Shown: positions 23,668-33,419 of the stretch, one piece after another
How the letters are laid out: the number at the start of each line of letters is the position of its first letter
How positions within the stretch are numbered: position 1 is the first letter of the stretch
Translations under genes and position numbers: made by a program
Source: Bacillus sp. SD075
Lineage (GTDB): Bacteria; Bacillota; Bacilli; Bacillales; DSM-1321
Direction: 5' to 3'
Assembly: GCF_017355165.1 (NCBI RefSeq)
Contig: NZ_JADILK010000020.1
Span: forward strand, 1-64,000
DNA length: 64,000 nt
The notes under the pieces: generated by a model
What the model was told of the DNA's origin: nothing
What the model saw: the letters and a program-made list of their open reading frames with translations, nothing else
Database searches by the model: none

Positions 23668-24930
23668 CTATTCTTTGTCATTCCTCCTGGATTGCTCAAA
23701 GAAATCTTTACTGAAGCTAGTGTCTGTTCCAATTGAACGGTTTTTCAAGGGTAATCCCTTTTTAATAATATTTTCTCCGTACTTATTTTGCAAGTGTTCC
23801 ATCGCTTCATACAGAGGTTCTTTTTCCGCATCCTCTTGAAAGGAGAAAATATCCAGTTGCTTGAAGGCAGACTCTTTTTCGATGACATCATAAGCAGTGA
23901 CACCAAGAAGCCTGATTCCTTCCCCATTCCAATTTTTCATAAAGAGATCGATCGCTCCATCCAAAATATCCCGTTTCTCAAAAACTGGATTAGGAACCGT
24001 TCTGCTTCTCGTTATTGTGCGACGGTCTTTGTAACGGATCGTCACACCTATTTTTTGGCCCAGCAAACGTTTATTTCTCAAACGGACGGCTACCTTCCCG
24101 GAAAGCTTTTCCAAAACACCGATTAGTTCTTTTTGATTGGTGGAGTCATGCGGAAGAGTGGTGGAGTTCCCAATGCTCTTATGCTCAAAAATCGCTTCTG
24201 GATCCACTACCCTTGGGTCAATTCCATTAGCCCTATCTTTCAAACGGATGCCATTGATCCCAAGAAGCTGTTTAAGTTGACTATCATTGGCGTGTGCAAG
24301 GTCCATGATCGTCATTATCCCGATGGTTTGAAGCTTTTCAGAAGTCTTATCCCCGATGCCATGCATCTCGCCCACTTGTAAAGGCCAGAGCTTTTCTGAA
24401 ATGTCCCGTTTCCTTAACACGGTGATTCCCATCGGCTTCTTCATATCAGAAGCAGTTTTGGCCAAAAATTTATTAGGGGCAATCCCGATGCTGCAGGGTA
24501 GATCCATCGTATTAAAAATTCTTTCCTGTATGCTATTGGCTATATCTAACGGTGAACCCAATTCAGCGCATTCAGTAATATCCAGATACCCCTCATCTAT
24601 AGAAACCGGTTCGACCATCTCTGTATATTGCCTCAAAACATCGAAAATAGCCAGTGATGCCTTTCGATAGCGCTCGAAATTGGGTTTCTGTATGACTAAT
24701 TGAGGACAAAGTTTTTTCGCCTGCCAAATCGGCATGGTCGTTTTAACCCCGAACTTCCTCGCCTCATAGCTGCAGGTGACGATTATGCCCCTTCTCTCTT
24801 CAACATTGCCTGCAATGGCAAGCGGTTTGCCTTTCAATGAAACATCATATGACATTTCCACTGAAGCATAGAAACTATTCATGTCTACATGGAGAATGAC
24901 CCTGCCATTTTTGGGATACATGTCCTTCAT
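23668..24930 (-). CDS. dinB: DNA polymerase IV (Y-family, PolY1/YqjH)
   Basis: A 420-residue translesion polymerase. LHVDMNSFYASVE (catalytic Asp near 15), SIDEGYLD (catalytic Asp-Glu near 111), a helix-hairpin-helix (HGIGDKTSEKLQTIGI) and a little-finger domain are in family order. KQLDIFSF near residue 370 is a beta-clamp binding motif. No LexA box is seen just upstream, unlike the UvrX-type gene at 6843. Start ATG 24930; an ATG three codons in is also possible. Confidence 0.92.
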   Translation of the reverse strand: MKDMYPKNGRVILHVDMNSFYASVEMSYDVSLKGKPLAIAGNVEERRGIIVTCSYEARKFGVKTTMPIWQAKKLCPQLVIQKPNFERYRKASLAIFDVLRQYTEMVEPVSIDEGYLDITECAELGSPLDIANSIQERIFNTMDLPCSIGIAPNKFLAKTASDMKKPMGITVLRKRDISEKLWPLQVGEMHGIGDKTSEKLQTIGIMTIMDLAHANDSQLKQLLGINGIRLKDRANGIDPRVVDPEAIFEHKSIGNSTTLPHDSTNQKELIGVLEKLSGKVAVRLRNKRLLGQKIGVTIRYKDRRTITRSRTVPNPVFEKRDILDGAIDLFMKNWNGEGIRLLGVTAYDVIEKESAFKQLDIFSFQEDAEKEPLYEAMEHLQNKYGENIIKKGLPLKNRSIGTDTSFSKDFFEQSRRNDKE

Positions 24931-25475
24931 GTTCGACCGTCACATCCTTGTAAAAATAAAAAACACCGGATAATAGGGCCACAAAAAACCTTTCTATTAA
25001 GGTACCCCTATTTTTCTTTGGTAACCAAGGTGAAAGATGCCAAGAAAAACAGCCATCATGTCATGATGACTGAACATATATCCCTTCAATACTTTGAACA
25101 CCTTGGCAAATATATACGGGTTTTTTGCTGATCAATGATCGTAACAAACGGCAACACCTTGAATATATATTTTTTTTTGATAGCTTAATAAGACACCGTT
25201 CAAAGGGTTTTCGGTAAAATCAAGGCATTCACGGGTTCCTCGACAATGGTTCCATGGAGAGGGTATTGGGTATTTATTGCACTCCGCATTTGTCCATCAT
25301 TTGCCTAAAGCCGATTTACCTGGTTGCAGGAAATCCAGGAAAGCAAGGCATCAGGTTTTTCGATGGAGACACGGCAATCAGCAAGGCTTATTCCTCGTCC
25401 TCTGCAAGAAATACGACAACCTTTCTTGATTTACTCAGGAAACTCCCCTCCATCTCCCTGTCACATTACGGGTAA
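24931..25475. other. 545-bp stretch without a convincing gene
   Basis: No frame here combines a ribosome site with a protein I recognise. The left part has an AACACCTTG...ATATATA motif twice, about 100 bases apart. The right part (25200-25475) has more balanced composition and could be decayed coding sequence, but every frame is broken within about 75 codons. Confidence 0.4.
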
Positions 25476-26597
25476 TTATTCCCCTGAGACTTCTTTGATG
25501 ATACTGACAACCATTTCAGCTAACTTCGTTAATTCCTCAACTGGAATTCTTTCATTTGTAGTATGGATATCTTCATAGCCAACTGCGAGATTGACAGTAG
25601 GGATGCCAAATCCCGCAATGACATTCGCATCGCTTCCTCCGCCGCTTTTAACCAGTTCGCATGGACGGCCGATTTTTTCTGCCGCTTTTCTTGCGATTTC
25701 AACTACATGATCACCTGCACCATATTTAAAACCAGGATACATGACGTTAACTTCAACTTCAGCACGTCCGCCCATTTCAATGGCTGCAGTCTCGAATGCC
25801 TCTTTCATTTTCGCTACCTGAATTTCCATTTTTTCAGGAACCAAGGATCTTGCTTCTGCAAGGATTTCAACATGGTCACAAACAATATTGGTTTGCTGCC
25901 CACCCTGGAAACGTCCGATATTTGCTGTAGTTTCACTGTCGATCCTGCCTAATGGCATTCTAGAGATTGCTTTGGAAGCGATCGTAATGGCCGAAACGCC
26001 TTTCTCAGGAGCGACGCCAGCGTGAGCAGTCTTGCCTAAAATGGTTGCAGACACTTTCGCCTGAGTAGGTGCAGCAACAACCACATTGCCCACTTTTCCA
26101 TCACTATCAAGAGCAAAACCGAATTTAGCCGTTACAAGGGAGCGATCCAATGCCTTTGCCCCAACCAAGCCAGATTCTTCACCGACTGTAATGATGAATT
26201 CGATTGTACCATGTTCGATTTTCTGTTCTTTTAGCACTTTAAGCGTTTCTAACATGACCGCTAATCCAGCTTTGTCATCCGCCCCTAAAATGGTCGTCCC
26301 GTCTGACACTATGTATCCATCTTTGATGGAAGGCTTGATTCCGTTCCCAGGTACAACCGTATCCATATGGGAGGTGAAATAAATGGTATCTACGCCTTCT
26401 TTCATTCCTTTTAAAGTACATACTAAATTCCCTGCACCATGACCGGTAACTGCCGTTGTATCATCTTCAAAAACCTCTACACCCAGTGCCCCGAATTTTT
26501 CTTTCAGCACTTTGGCGATGGCTGCTTCATTTTTCGTTTCGGAATCAATCTGCACCAATTCCATAAATTCATTAACTAAACGTTCTTCATTAATCAT
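25476..26597 (-). CDS. yqjE: PepT-like M20 peptidase (YqjE)
   Basis: A 373-residue metallopeptidase resembling tripeptidase T. The zinc ligands and catalytic residues can be assigned: HMDT, GADDKAG, EESG (catalytic Glu plus ligand), ALDSDG and DIHTTNER near the C-terminus. A GKTAHAGVAPEKG dimerisation-domain loop is present. GGAGG lies 9 bases before ATG 26597. The peptide substrate is unknown. It is on the same strand as mmdA, which has its own terminator upstream. Confidence 0.88.
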   Translation of the reverse strand: MINEERLVNEFMELVQIDSETKNEAAIAKVLKEKFGALGVEVFEDDTTAVTGHGAGNLVCTLKGMKEGVDTIYFTSHMDTVVPGNGIKPSIKDGYIVSDGTTILGADDKAGLAVMLETLKVLKEQKIEHGTIEFIITVGEESGLVGAKALDRSLVTAKFGFALDSDGKVGNVVVAAPTQAKVSATILGKTAHAGVAPEKGVSAITIASKAISRMPLGRIDSETTANIGRFQGGQQTNIVCDHVEILAEARSLVPEKMEIQVAKMKEAFETAAIEMGGRAEVEVNVMYPGFKYGAGDHVVEIARKAAEKIGRPCELVKSGGGSDANVIAGFGIPTVNLAVGYEDIHTTNERIPVEELTKLAEMVVSIIKEVSGE

Positions 26598-26783
26598 AAA
26601 ATAAAACCTCCAAAAAAGTTTTCCTCTTTAATTATACTTCTAAAAGCGGCGCCCCGGCAAATAATGTGAAAAGGAAGTCCCAGCTAAAAAAAGCATGCTG
26701 GTCATTTCCCTGCCAGAAGGCCGGTTTAAAAAGGTGAATGGTGACTTATAAAGGGTTTTCTTCAAAATGATATTTTCCCCATT

Positions 26784-26817
26784 ATGAAAAAGAGCCCAAA
26801 ACAGATAGTTTGGGCTC
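26784..26817 (-). terminator. Terminator after mmdA
   Basis: GAGCCCAAA (26792-26800) with TTTGGGCTC (26809-26817), followed by five T on the minus strand. Confidence 0.82.
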
Positions 26818-26831
26818 CTTGCAATGTTGGA

Positions 26832-28382
26832 TCACAACGGGATATTCCCGTGTTTTTTCCATGGTCGTGTCTCTTTTTTATTGCGTAGCATATCAAGAGA
26901 TTGAATGATCTTAATCCTGGTTTCACGGGGATCAATAACATCATCCACCATTCCAAGACTTGCGGCAACATATGGATTGGCGAACTTCTCACGGTATTCT
27001 TCGATTTTTGCTGCACGTGTCGCTTCCGGATTTTCGCTATTTTGAATTTCACGGGCAAAAATGATGTTTGCCGCTCCAGCAGAACCCATTACCGCGATTT
27101 CAGCATTCGGCCATGCAAACGTAAGATCCGCGCCGATGGATTTACTATTAAGAGCCACGTAAGCTCCACCGTATGCTTTACGCAGAATGATCGTCAATTT
27201 TGGTACTGTTGCTTCCGAATAGGCATATAGCAGCTTTGCACCGTGGCGAATGATTCCGCCATGCTCTTGTTTAACACCAGGGAAAAAACCTGAAACGTCT
27301 TCAAACGTAATTAGCGGAATGTTAAACGAGTCACAGAAACGAATAAAACGGGCAGCCTTATCTGATGAATCAATATCAAGTCCCCCTGCCAACACCTTTG
27401 GCTGGTTACAGACAAGCCCCACTGATTTCCCTTTGATCCGCGCCAAGCCAACCACTATATTTTTCGCAAAGCCCTCTTGAACTTCCATAAAGGAATCCTC
27501 ATCGACAACCTGCTTCAATACTTTCCGAACATCATATGGCCGGATTCCTTCATATGGGACTACATCCGTTAAGTCCGGACGGTAGTCATCTCCATCGGCG
27601 GCTTCCAAAACCGGAGGCTTCTCTTCATTATTTTGTGGAAGGTAGCTCAGGAGACGCCTAACGTCCGCCAATACTTGCTCTTCAGTTGCCCCCTTGAAAT
27701 GGGCATTACCGCTTATGGTATTATGTACAGTCGCCCCACCCAGCCCTTCAGATGAAATCTTTTCACCCGTAACCGTTTCAATGACTTTAGGACCTGTTAT
27801 GAACATTTGGCTCGTTTTTTCAACCATGAAGACAAAGTCGGTTATGGCTGGGGAATACACGGCACCGCCTGCACAAGGTCCCATAATAACCGAAATCTGT
27901 GGAATGACACCTGAATAAATAGAATTCCGGTAAAATATTTGGCCATATCCGTCAAGCGAAACTACGCCTTCTTGAATACGTGCACCACCAGAATCGTTCA
28001 ATCCTATGAAAGGGGCTCCATTTTCCGCTGCCAAATCCATAACATTGGCAATTTTCAGAGCATGCATTTCACCGAGTGCACCGCCAAAAACAGTAAAATC
28101 TTGTGAAAACAGATATATGTCGCGCCCGTTGACTTTGCCGTAACCGGTGACGACCCCTTCTCCCGGCCCTTCTTCCTTTTCCATGCCAAAATTGGTATTA
28201 CGGTGTTTGATAAAAGGATTAAGCTCTATGAAAGTACCTGGATCAACTAAAAGCTCAATTCTTTCCCTTGCAGTAAGTTTGCCCTTTTCATGCTGCTTAT
28301 CGATTCTTTCTTCACCGCCGCCCATTTCCACTTTGCGACGTCTGTCATATAGGTCATTGATCGTATCAAATATGTCTGTCAT
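26832..28382 (-). CDS. mmdA: Acyl-CoA carboxyltransferase, propionyl/methylmalonyl-CoA type (YqjD, MmdA-like)
   Basis: A 516-residue carboxyltransferase subunit with two crotonase-like halves. The signatures are LNDSGGARIQEG and GPCAGGAVYSPA in the first, FEDVSGFFPGVKQEHGGIIRHGAKLLYA and RKAYGGAYVALNS in the second. The family includes the propionyl-CoA carboxylase beta chain and the methylmalonyl-CoA decarboxylase alpha chain. A biotin carrier partner is not next to it. It overlaps mce by four bases (ATGA). Given mutAB/meaB nearby, carboxylation of propionyl-CoA is the likely direction; decarboxylation cannot be excluded. Confidence 0.88.
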   Translation of the reverse strand: MTDIFDTINDLYDRRRKVEMGGGEERIDKQHEKGKLTARERIELLVDPGTFIELNPFIKHRNTNFGMEKEEGPGEGVVTGYGKVNGRDIYLFSQDFTVFGGALGEMHALKIANVMDLAAENGAPFIGLNDSGGARIQEGVVSLDGYGQIFYRNSIYSGVIPQISVIMGPCAGGAVYSPAITDFVFMVEKTSQMFITGPKVIETVTGEKISSEGLGGATVHNTISGNAHFKGATEEQVLADVRRLLSYLPQNNEEKPPVLEAADGDDYRPDLTDVVPYEGIRPYDVRKVLKQVVDEDSFMEVQEGFAKNIVVGLARIKGKSVGLVCNQPKVLAGGLDIDSSDKAARFIRFCDSFNIPLITFEDVSGFFPGVKQEHGGIIRHGAKLLYAYSEATVPKLTIILRKAYGGAYVALNSKSIGADLTFAWPNAEIAVMGSAGAANIIFAREIQNSENPEATRAAKIEEYREKFANPYVAASLGMVDDVIDPRETRIKIIQSLDMLRNKKETRPWKKHGNIPL

Positions 28383-28804
28383 TCCTGCTCCTCCTTTGAT
28401 AAGGCTTGTTCACAAAGCTCATATAATACACCCGCAGTAGACTTGGGATGAACGAAAGCAACATCCGCATTGTGCGCGCCCTTTCTTGATGAGTCATCAA
28501 TCATACGCAATCCAGCTTCTTTGATTTCCTTTATTCTATCTTCGATGTCATCGACGCCAAGTGCAACATGATGAATCCCTTCACCACGTTTTTCGATGAA
28601 TTTGGCGATTGGGCTTGTAGGTGACAACGCTTCCAATAGCTCCAAACGGGTATTGCCCGCCAAGATGAAGGCCACTTTCACTCCTTGGCTCTCCACTGTC
28701 TCGATTCCTTCAAGTTTCAATTTCAACGTTTCCGTGTAAAGTGGCAAGGCTTCATCTAGTGACTTGACGGCAATACCGATATGATCGATATTTTTAATCA
28801 TCAT
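28379..28804 (-). CDS. mce: Methylmalonyl-CoA epimerase (YqjC)
   Basis: A 141-residue VOC-fold enzyme interconverting the (S) and (R) forms of methylmalonyl-CoA. IDHIGIAVKSLDEAL at the start, GEGIHHVALGVDDIE in the middle and GVLYELCE near the end supply the metal ligands. Its stop overlaps the mmdA start. It links the carboxyltransferase to the methylmalonyl-CoA mutase encoded about 6 to 11 kb to the right. Confidence 0.92.
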   Translation of the reverse strand: MMIKNIDHIGIAVKSLDEALPLYTETLKLKLEGIETVESQGVKVAFILAGNTRLELLEALSPTSPIAKFIEKRGEGIHHVALGVDDIEDRIKEIKEAGLRMIDDSSRKGAHNADVAFVHPKSTAGVLYELCEQALSKEEQE

Positions 28805-28972
28805 AAAAAACCCCCATGCAATGTATTATTGAATGACTCCATTAAAATACTACTAATCTTACATTAAAGCCTTATAGAATTCGGAATAATATGAACATTA
28901 TACTTTTACTTGTTTCTACTAAATGTTCAAGTTAAAATAAAATCAATTAAACTGTATTAAGGGAGAGAGCAT

Positions 28973-29068
28973 ATGGGAAACAAGAAAATCAGGAAGATCG
29001 TCGTGTATTTAATGCTTATCTCAATGTTATTAACAAGCTTACTATCAGGTATCGCATTTCTTCTGTAA
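28973..29068 (+). CDS. prli42: Prli42-like stressosome-associated miniprotein
   Basis: A 31-codon gene with AAGGGAGAGAG before ATG 28973. The product starts MGNKKIRKIVVYLMLISMLL, with a basic N-terminus and one membrane helix that ends at the C-terminus. From memory, Listeria Prli42 has the same length and the same K-VVVYLML core. Prli42 anchors the stressosome to the membrane and is needed for sigma-B activation by oxidative stress in Listeria. It stands alone on the plus strand between mce and the L,D-transpeptidase, with its own terminator. Confidence 0.8.
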   Translation: MGNKKIRKIVVYLMLISMLLTSLLSGIAFLL

Positions 29069-29079
29069 TAGACACCGTA

Positions 29080-29118
29080 ATGGGGAGGGGAGCAAAAGCT
29101 TCCCTCTCTTTATTTTAT
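29080..29118. terminator. Bidirectional terminator after prli42
   Basis: GGGGAGC-AAAA-GCTTCCCT stem flanked by TTTATTTT on the plus strand. The convergent L,D-transpeptidase gene ends inside it. Confidence 0.7.
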
Positions 29119-29625
29119 CGCTCCGTTTTTCTTTGCCAACGTTTTGAAGTCCTCGTTCGATATGGTGATCAACACCTTGGTGCCGATGGGGACCTTTTCG
29201 TACAGACGCTCTACATCGGATTTAAGCATCCGTACACAGCCATTTGAAATATATTTACCAATTGATGATGGCTGATTCGTACCATGTATGCCGTAAATCC
29301 TCCCATCGGTATTTCGTGCATCGAATCCAATCCACCGCGACCCCAGAGGGTTCCTGGGATCGCCGCCAGGAATATTTTTTTTCCGGTAATATGGATTGAC
29401 CGCTTTTACTTTGACCGTGAAGGTTCCTTCAGGTGTCAGTTCCTGGCTCTTTCCCGTACCGACCGGCAGAATCTCCTTGACCTCGTTATCATCAATGAAC
29501 GCCAATTTATTGTTGGCTTTATTGATGATGATAAACGGATCGCCAGGCTTAACCGATTGAGGTTGGGCTTGTACCTGCAACGGCCACAAAGATAGCATAA
29601 GCAACAAAGAAAGGATCCATTTCAT
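29110..29625 (-). CDS. L,D-transpeptidase (YkuD domain), secreted
   Basis: A 171-residue protein with signal peptide (cleavage near VQA, about residue 20) and a YkuD catalytic domain. His114 in YGIHGT and Cys130 in SNGCVRM form the active site. Such enzymes make 3-3 cross-links or attach proteins to peptidoglycan. ATG 29625 is 9 bases from AAAGGAA; the TTG three codons earlier overlaps that site. It takes the map position of yqjB in B. subtilis. Likely co-transcribed with yqjA. Confidence 0.88.
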   Translation of the reverse strand: MKWILSLLLMLSLWPLQVQAQPQSVKPGDPFIIINKANNKLAFIDDNEVKEILPVGTGKSQELTPEGTFTVKVKAVNPYYRKKNIPGGDPRNPLGSRWIGFDARNTDGRIYGIHGTNQPSSIGKYISNGCVRMLKSDVERLYEKVPIGTKVLITISNEDFKTLAKKNGAIK

Positions 29626-29657
29626 TTGTATCAATTCCTTTTACTTTTTTGCTTAGT

Positions 29658-30647
29658 TTAAGCCAAGTGCCTCTTTTTCATTCGGTTGCTGTTTAGCTTG
29701 GGTAATCCCTTGAAGGAATGCTTCAACAATAAATAGCGCTCCATTTCCTTCATGAGCTGCAATAATGCAGCCCTTGATTCGAACTCTTCCCGTGTCTGCG
29801 GCAGTGCCATTCCCCTAAAATGAATCTCCATTTCTTCAAGCTTCTTCAGATAAAGGATAGCCGTATTTTGCGGGTGGACGTTTTCCGCCAAATTTTCTAT
29901 AAAATCAGCAACTATCCCGCTTTGCTTGACGACCAATGGAATATTCGTGACCAGGGGAAGAATTCGTTCGATTATTTCAAATTGCTTTTCACGCATTTTG
30001 AAATAATGGTAATACAGGTCTTCTTCCCTTAAAAAATGATTTTCCACGTCCCTAAAGGCAAGGCTTTTGGCTTGATTAAGAAGATTGGCTGTTTCGGTGA
30101 TTTCCTTGCCATCCCATGTGTGATCATTATCCCTTAAATAGCGGACAATTCCCATCAAGATCGCACTAAAGTTCGTTTCGATACTTTCCTGATAGGCCAG
30201 CATTTTGTCATCGACACTGGGCATGTACAGATTCATGACAAGCGCCACCCCAACTCCAACTGCAATTAATATCGTTTCATTGATCAGCAGGGAAAAGGTG
30301 ATGTCACCCGACCCGTATAGGTGCATGATGATGACGCTGCTCGTCACAATCCCCTCATTAATCTTCAAGGCAACTGTCGTTGGAATGAAAATCAAGAGAA
30401 TCAGACCTATTATCAACGGATGAAATGCGATGAATTGAAACAATAGGGATGCATAGGCCATTGCGATCAAACAAGCTAGAAACCGGTGCCAGGATGCATA
30501 CACCGACTTCTTTTTTGTAACTTGAATGCATAAAATCGCAATGATTCCCGCAGCAGAGAAATATTCGAGATTAAGCATTTGTGCAATAATAATTGCCAGG
30601 GTGGCCCCCAAAGCAGTTTTAATCGTCCTGTAACCGATTTTAAACAT
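29658..30647 (-). CDS. yqjA: YqjA-like aromatic acid exporter family membrane protein
   Basis: A 329-residue protein. Four to six N-terminal membrane helices (about residues 10-145: TALGATLAIIIAQML, IAILCIQVTKKKSVYASWHR, LIIGLILLIFIPTTVAL) precede a helical cytoplasmic domain of about 180 residues. The layout matches the ArAE_1/DUF939 family, which is related to FUSC-type exporters. Transport function is unproven. An AGGTGA site precedes ATG 30647. Confidence 0.82.
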   Translation of the reverse strand: MFKIGYRTIKTALGATLAIIIAQMLNLEYFSAAGIIAILCIQVTKKKSVYASWHRFLACLIAMAYASLLFQFIAFHPLIIGLILLIFIPTTVALKINEGIVTSSVIIMHLYGSGDITFSLLINETILIAVGVGVALVMNLYMPSVDDKMLAYQESIETNFSAILMGIVRYLRDNDHTWDGKEITETANLLNQAKSLAFRDVENHFLREEDLYYHYFKMREKQFEIIERILPLVTNIPLVVKQSGIVADFIENLAENVHPQNTAILYLKKLEEMEIHFRGMALPQTREEFESRAALLQLMKEMERYLLLKHSFKGLPKLNSNRMKKRHLA

Positions 30648-30838
30648 TGTTATGTATCACCTGGCTCTTTCTCTATCTATTATAATACTATCAGGAAATC
30701 AGATATTTTCACAGTCCTTTGCGAGTTAAATTTCCAATTTTCCAAAATCCATTCACGCAAAATTACATTATAGGAAAAAAACAAAAAAGGTAACCTAAAC
30801 GTTACCTTTTTTCACAATTATATACTATTTACTTTAGC

Positions 30839-31561
30839 TTATAAAACTTTTTCCAAGAAGTCTTTTGCACGCTGGCTTTTTGGATTGGAAAAGAATTCTT
30901 CCGGAGCACTTTCCTCAACGAGCAGACCCCCGTCCAGGAATAGGACTCGATCGGCGACTTCTTTTGCAAATCCCATTTCGTGCGTTACGATCAGCATGGT
31001 CATCCCTGTATGTGCCAGTGACTTCATAACCTCGAGCACTTCTTTTACCATCTCAGGATCAAGCGCTGAAGTGGGCTCATCGAAAAGCATCACTTCCGGG
31101 TTCATTGCCAATGCCCGTGCAATCGCGACCCTTTGTTTTTGCCCGCCTGACAGACGATTCGGATATGCTGATTCTTTATCGTCCAAACCGACTTTATTCA
31201 AGAGCTCACGAGCTTGTTTTACAGCCTCAGCCTTTGATAATTTTTTCACCTTCATAGGTGCATATGTCAGATTCTCCAGTACTGTTTTATGTGGAAATAA
31301 ATGAAAATGCTGAAATACCATTCCGACATTTTCACGCACTTTCATGATATTGGTCTTTTTTTCCGTGATGATTTGATCTTTAAACCTGATTTGACCATCA
31401 GTTGGAGTTTCAAGCATATTGATGCAGCGTAAGAAAGTTGATTTTCCCGAACCGGATGGACCGATGATCGCTAGCACTTCCCCTTGCCCTATCTCGGTGC
31501 TGATTCCTTTTAATACCTCGAGCTTACCATAATTTTTTTTGAGTCCATCAATTTTAATCAC
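30839..31561 (-). CDS. artR: Arginine/polar amino acid ABC transporter ATPase
   Basis: A 240-residue ATPase of the polar amino acid family: Walker [10 protein letters not shown], signature [15 protein letters not shown], Walker [15 protein letters not shown]. It starts with GTG and overlaps the permease 3' end by 8 bases. Together with ArtQ and ArtP it forms the high-affinity arginine importer by comparison with B. subtilis ArtPQR (YqiXYZ). Confidence 0.88.
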   Translation of the reverse strand: MIKIDGLKKNYGKLEVLKGISTEIGQGEVLAIIGPSGSGKSTFLRCINMLETPTDGQIRFKDQIITEKKTNIMKVRENVGMVFQHFHLFPHKTVLENLTYAPMKVKKLSKAEAVKQARELLNKVGLDDKESAYPNRLSGGQKQRVAIARALAMNPEVMLFDEPTSALDPEMVKEVLEVMKSLAHTGMTMLIVTHEMGFAKEVADRVLFLDGGLLVEESAPEEFFSNPKSQRAKDFLEKVL

Positions 31562-32222
31562 TGCGTCTCATTCTCCTTTCAATCACTTTGCCTAAGATGG
31601 TGAGAACCATGACCATCACATAATAAATGAGGCCGGCAAATAATATCGGCTCGAAGAATTTATATGTCTCACCGCCGACAATATAAGAACGCCGCATGAT
31701 ATCCCCTAATCCAATAATTGTGACAACGGCTGATTCCTTCGTTAAGGAAATCAATTCGTTAACAAGGGACGGCAGGATATTCTTGATGGCCTGCGGAAGG
31801 ATAATATTAAGCATCATCCCTGAATAGGGAACCCCGAGTGCAAGCGAAGCCTCTCGTTGGCCTTTATCGACAGCTAAAATGCCTCCCCTGATAATTTCAG
31901 AGATGTATGCCGCTGAATTTAGCCCGAATGCTAAAAATGCTGCTTGGAACGCTTCGATTTGAATCCCTAATATTTGTGGTGAACCAAAATAAATAAGCAT
32001 TAATTGCAGCACCAAAGGGGTACCGCGAAAAATGGATGTATAAAAGTCAGCAATCCAATTTAAGGGCTTGATTCTGCTGATTTTAAGTATAGATAATAAT
32101 ATTCCCAAAACAAATCCGATTACTGCCGCTACCGCTACAACCTTTAATGTAGTCGGTATTCCCTCCAGGATATATGGAAGGGAAGGCATAATCCTTTCAA
32201 ATTCCAGATTCACTCCATTCAT
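31554..32222 (-). CDS. artQ: Arginine/polar amino acid ABC transporter permease
   Basis: A 222-residue permease with about five membrane helices and the EAA-type loop ([24 protein letters not shown]). The HisMQ family motif [19 protein letters not shown] is near the start. The exact start is open: ATG 32222 lies right on the AGAGG site, while the GTG three codons later is better spaced. A hairpin separates it from artP. Confidence 0.88.
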   Translation of the reverse strand: MNGVNLEFERIMPSLPYILEGIPTTLKVVAVAAVIGFVLGILLSILKISRIKPLNWIADFYTSIFRGTPLVLQLMLIYFGSPQILGIQIEAFQAAFLAFGLNSAAYISEIIRGGILAVDKGQREASLALGVPYSGMMLNIILPQAIKNILPSLVNELISLTKESAVVTIIGLGDIMRRSYIVGGETYKFFEPILFAGLIYYVMVMVLTILGKVIERRMRRSD

Positions 32223-32287
32223 CCTCTCTTATGAAGGCCGTTATCTTAGGTCCTTCCTCCTGCTTCATTTAACTAACAATAAAGCGC

Positions 32288-32329
32288 GGAAAAACGTTCA
32301 GAAGGCATATTAAATCTCTTCTGAACGCT
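32288..32329 (-). terminator. Attenuating terminator between artP and artQ
   Basis: CGTTCAGAAG (32295-32304) pairs with CTTCTGAACG (32318-32327), and a T run follows on the minus strand. Lying after the binding-protein gene and before the permease gene, it would let artP be made in excess. Confidence 0.75.
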
Positions 32330-32344
32330 TTTCATCTCTCTGTA

Positions 32345-33154
32345 TTATTCAGTTTCACTGCCACCGAACCATTTTATTATTAATTTTTCCATTTCACCAT
32401 TCTCTAACATTTTTTTCAACTCGGCATTGAATTCTTCAGTTAACTTGCTTCCTTTTTGGAAAGCGATTGCCGAACCGGCATCTTCTTCACCGGACTCAAT
32501 CAAATGGCCCACCAATTCTTTATTATCTTTCAAGTAGCCTTTTGCCACAGTATCTTCCATGATCACGGCGTCAAAACGTCCTGTTGACATTTCTTGGACA
32601 ACCTCAGGAATACGATTCCGTTTTTCAACTTTCATCCCGATATCTTGGGATTTATTCAAGTCATTTGCCAATGTCTCCTGAATGGAAGCAAGCTGTACGC
32701 CCACCGTTTTCCCTTTTAAATCTTCAACAGTTTTGATTTTACTGTCCTTTGTCGTGATGATCATGTTTTTAGCTGTATAGTAAATATCACTGAAATCGAC
32801 TGATTGCTCACGTTTTTCTGTCGGAGTCATTCCGGAGATAACGAAATCGACCGATTTATTCTCAAGGGCAGGTACAAGGCTATTAAAGTCAATGTCCTTC
32901 ACTTGGACCTCATAACCTAATTTTTTTCCGATTGCTTTAGCGATATCAATGTCAAAGCCTTTGATTTCATCACTTTTAGATGTTTCAACAAATTCAAATG
33001 GCGGATAATCCGCAGATGTTCCCATTACCAGGACCTTTTTGCCTTCTTTATCAGCTGTGTTCTTATCTTCTTTCTCCGATGTACCGCATGCCGCTAAAAT
33101 ACCTACTAATAAAACGGAAGTAAGCAACAATGCTAACTGCTTTTTCAACTTCAT
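32345..33154 (-). CDS. artP: Arginine-type ABC transporter substrate-binding lipoprotein
   Basis: A 269-residue lipoprotein: signal with lipobox ILAAC, then a polar amino acid binding fold (DYPPFEFVETSKSDEIKGFDIDIAKAI near 60, DFVISGMTPTEKREQSVDFS, and a C-terminal IKWFG). The residues fit the cationic amino acid branch, but the ligand is assigned by gene order only. GGAGG precedes ATG 33154. It has a promoter at 33247-33274 and an inverted repeat at its start point. Confidence 0.88.
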   Translation of the reverse strand: MKLKKQLALLLTSVLLVGILAACGTSEKEDKNTADKEGKKVLVMGTSADYPPFEFVETSKSDEIKGFDIDIAKAIGKKLGYEVQVKDIDFNSLVPALENKSVDFVISGMTPTEKREQSVDFSDIYYTAKNMIITTKDSKIKTVEDLKGKTVGVQLASIQETLANDLNKSQDIGMKVEKRNRIPEVVQEMSTGRFDAVIMEDTVAKGYLKDNKELVGHLIESGEEDAGSAIAFQKGSKLTEEFNAELKKMLENGEMEKLIIKWFGGSETE

Positions 33155-33232
33155 TATTATTCCTCCAAAATGATATTTTCAATTCTCTTGTTATTAAATT
33201 TGGTTTAGTTAAATTTCAAACAACTAATATTC

Positions 33233-33274
33233 ATACACTAATGTGTATTTTAACACACTCTAACAATTATTCAA
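33233..33274 (-). promoter_or_regulatory. artP promoter with inverted repeat at the start site
   Basis: On the minus strand, TTGAAT (33274-33269), 16 bases, then TAAAAT (33252-33247). The inverted repeat ATACAC-TAAT-GTGTAT (33233-33248) covers the expected start point and could be an operator. The adjacent ATGAATATTAG resembles part of an ArgR box. The regulator is not identified. Confidence 0.5.
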
Positions 33275-33419
33275 TAACGTAAAAAATAGATTCATTTTTC
33301 AGAATTTTTATATAATTATATTTCTGAAATCCGCGTTTTTCCACCAAAGGAATATATCGGCTTCCTTATCTATCTTCTTTCCTAAATGATCCTGACTTAT
33401 GCAATTTCATGAATAAAAA

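Noticed and set aside
24889-25131. 80-codon plus-strand frame at the dinB start
   Set aside because: It begins within dinB on the other strand and has no recognisable protein or ribosome site.
25254-25578. Plus-strand frames of 73 and 84 codons
   Set aside because: Low-quality frames overlapping each other and the yqjE 3' end; at most decayed sequence.
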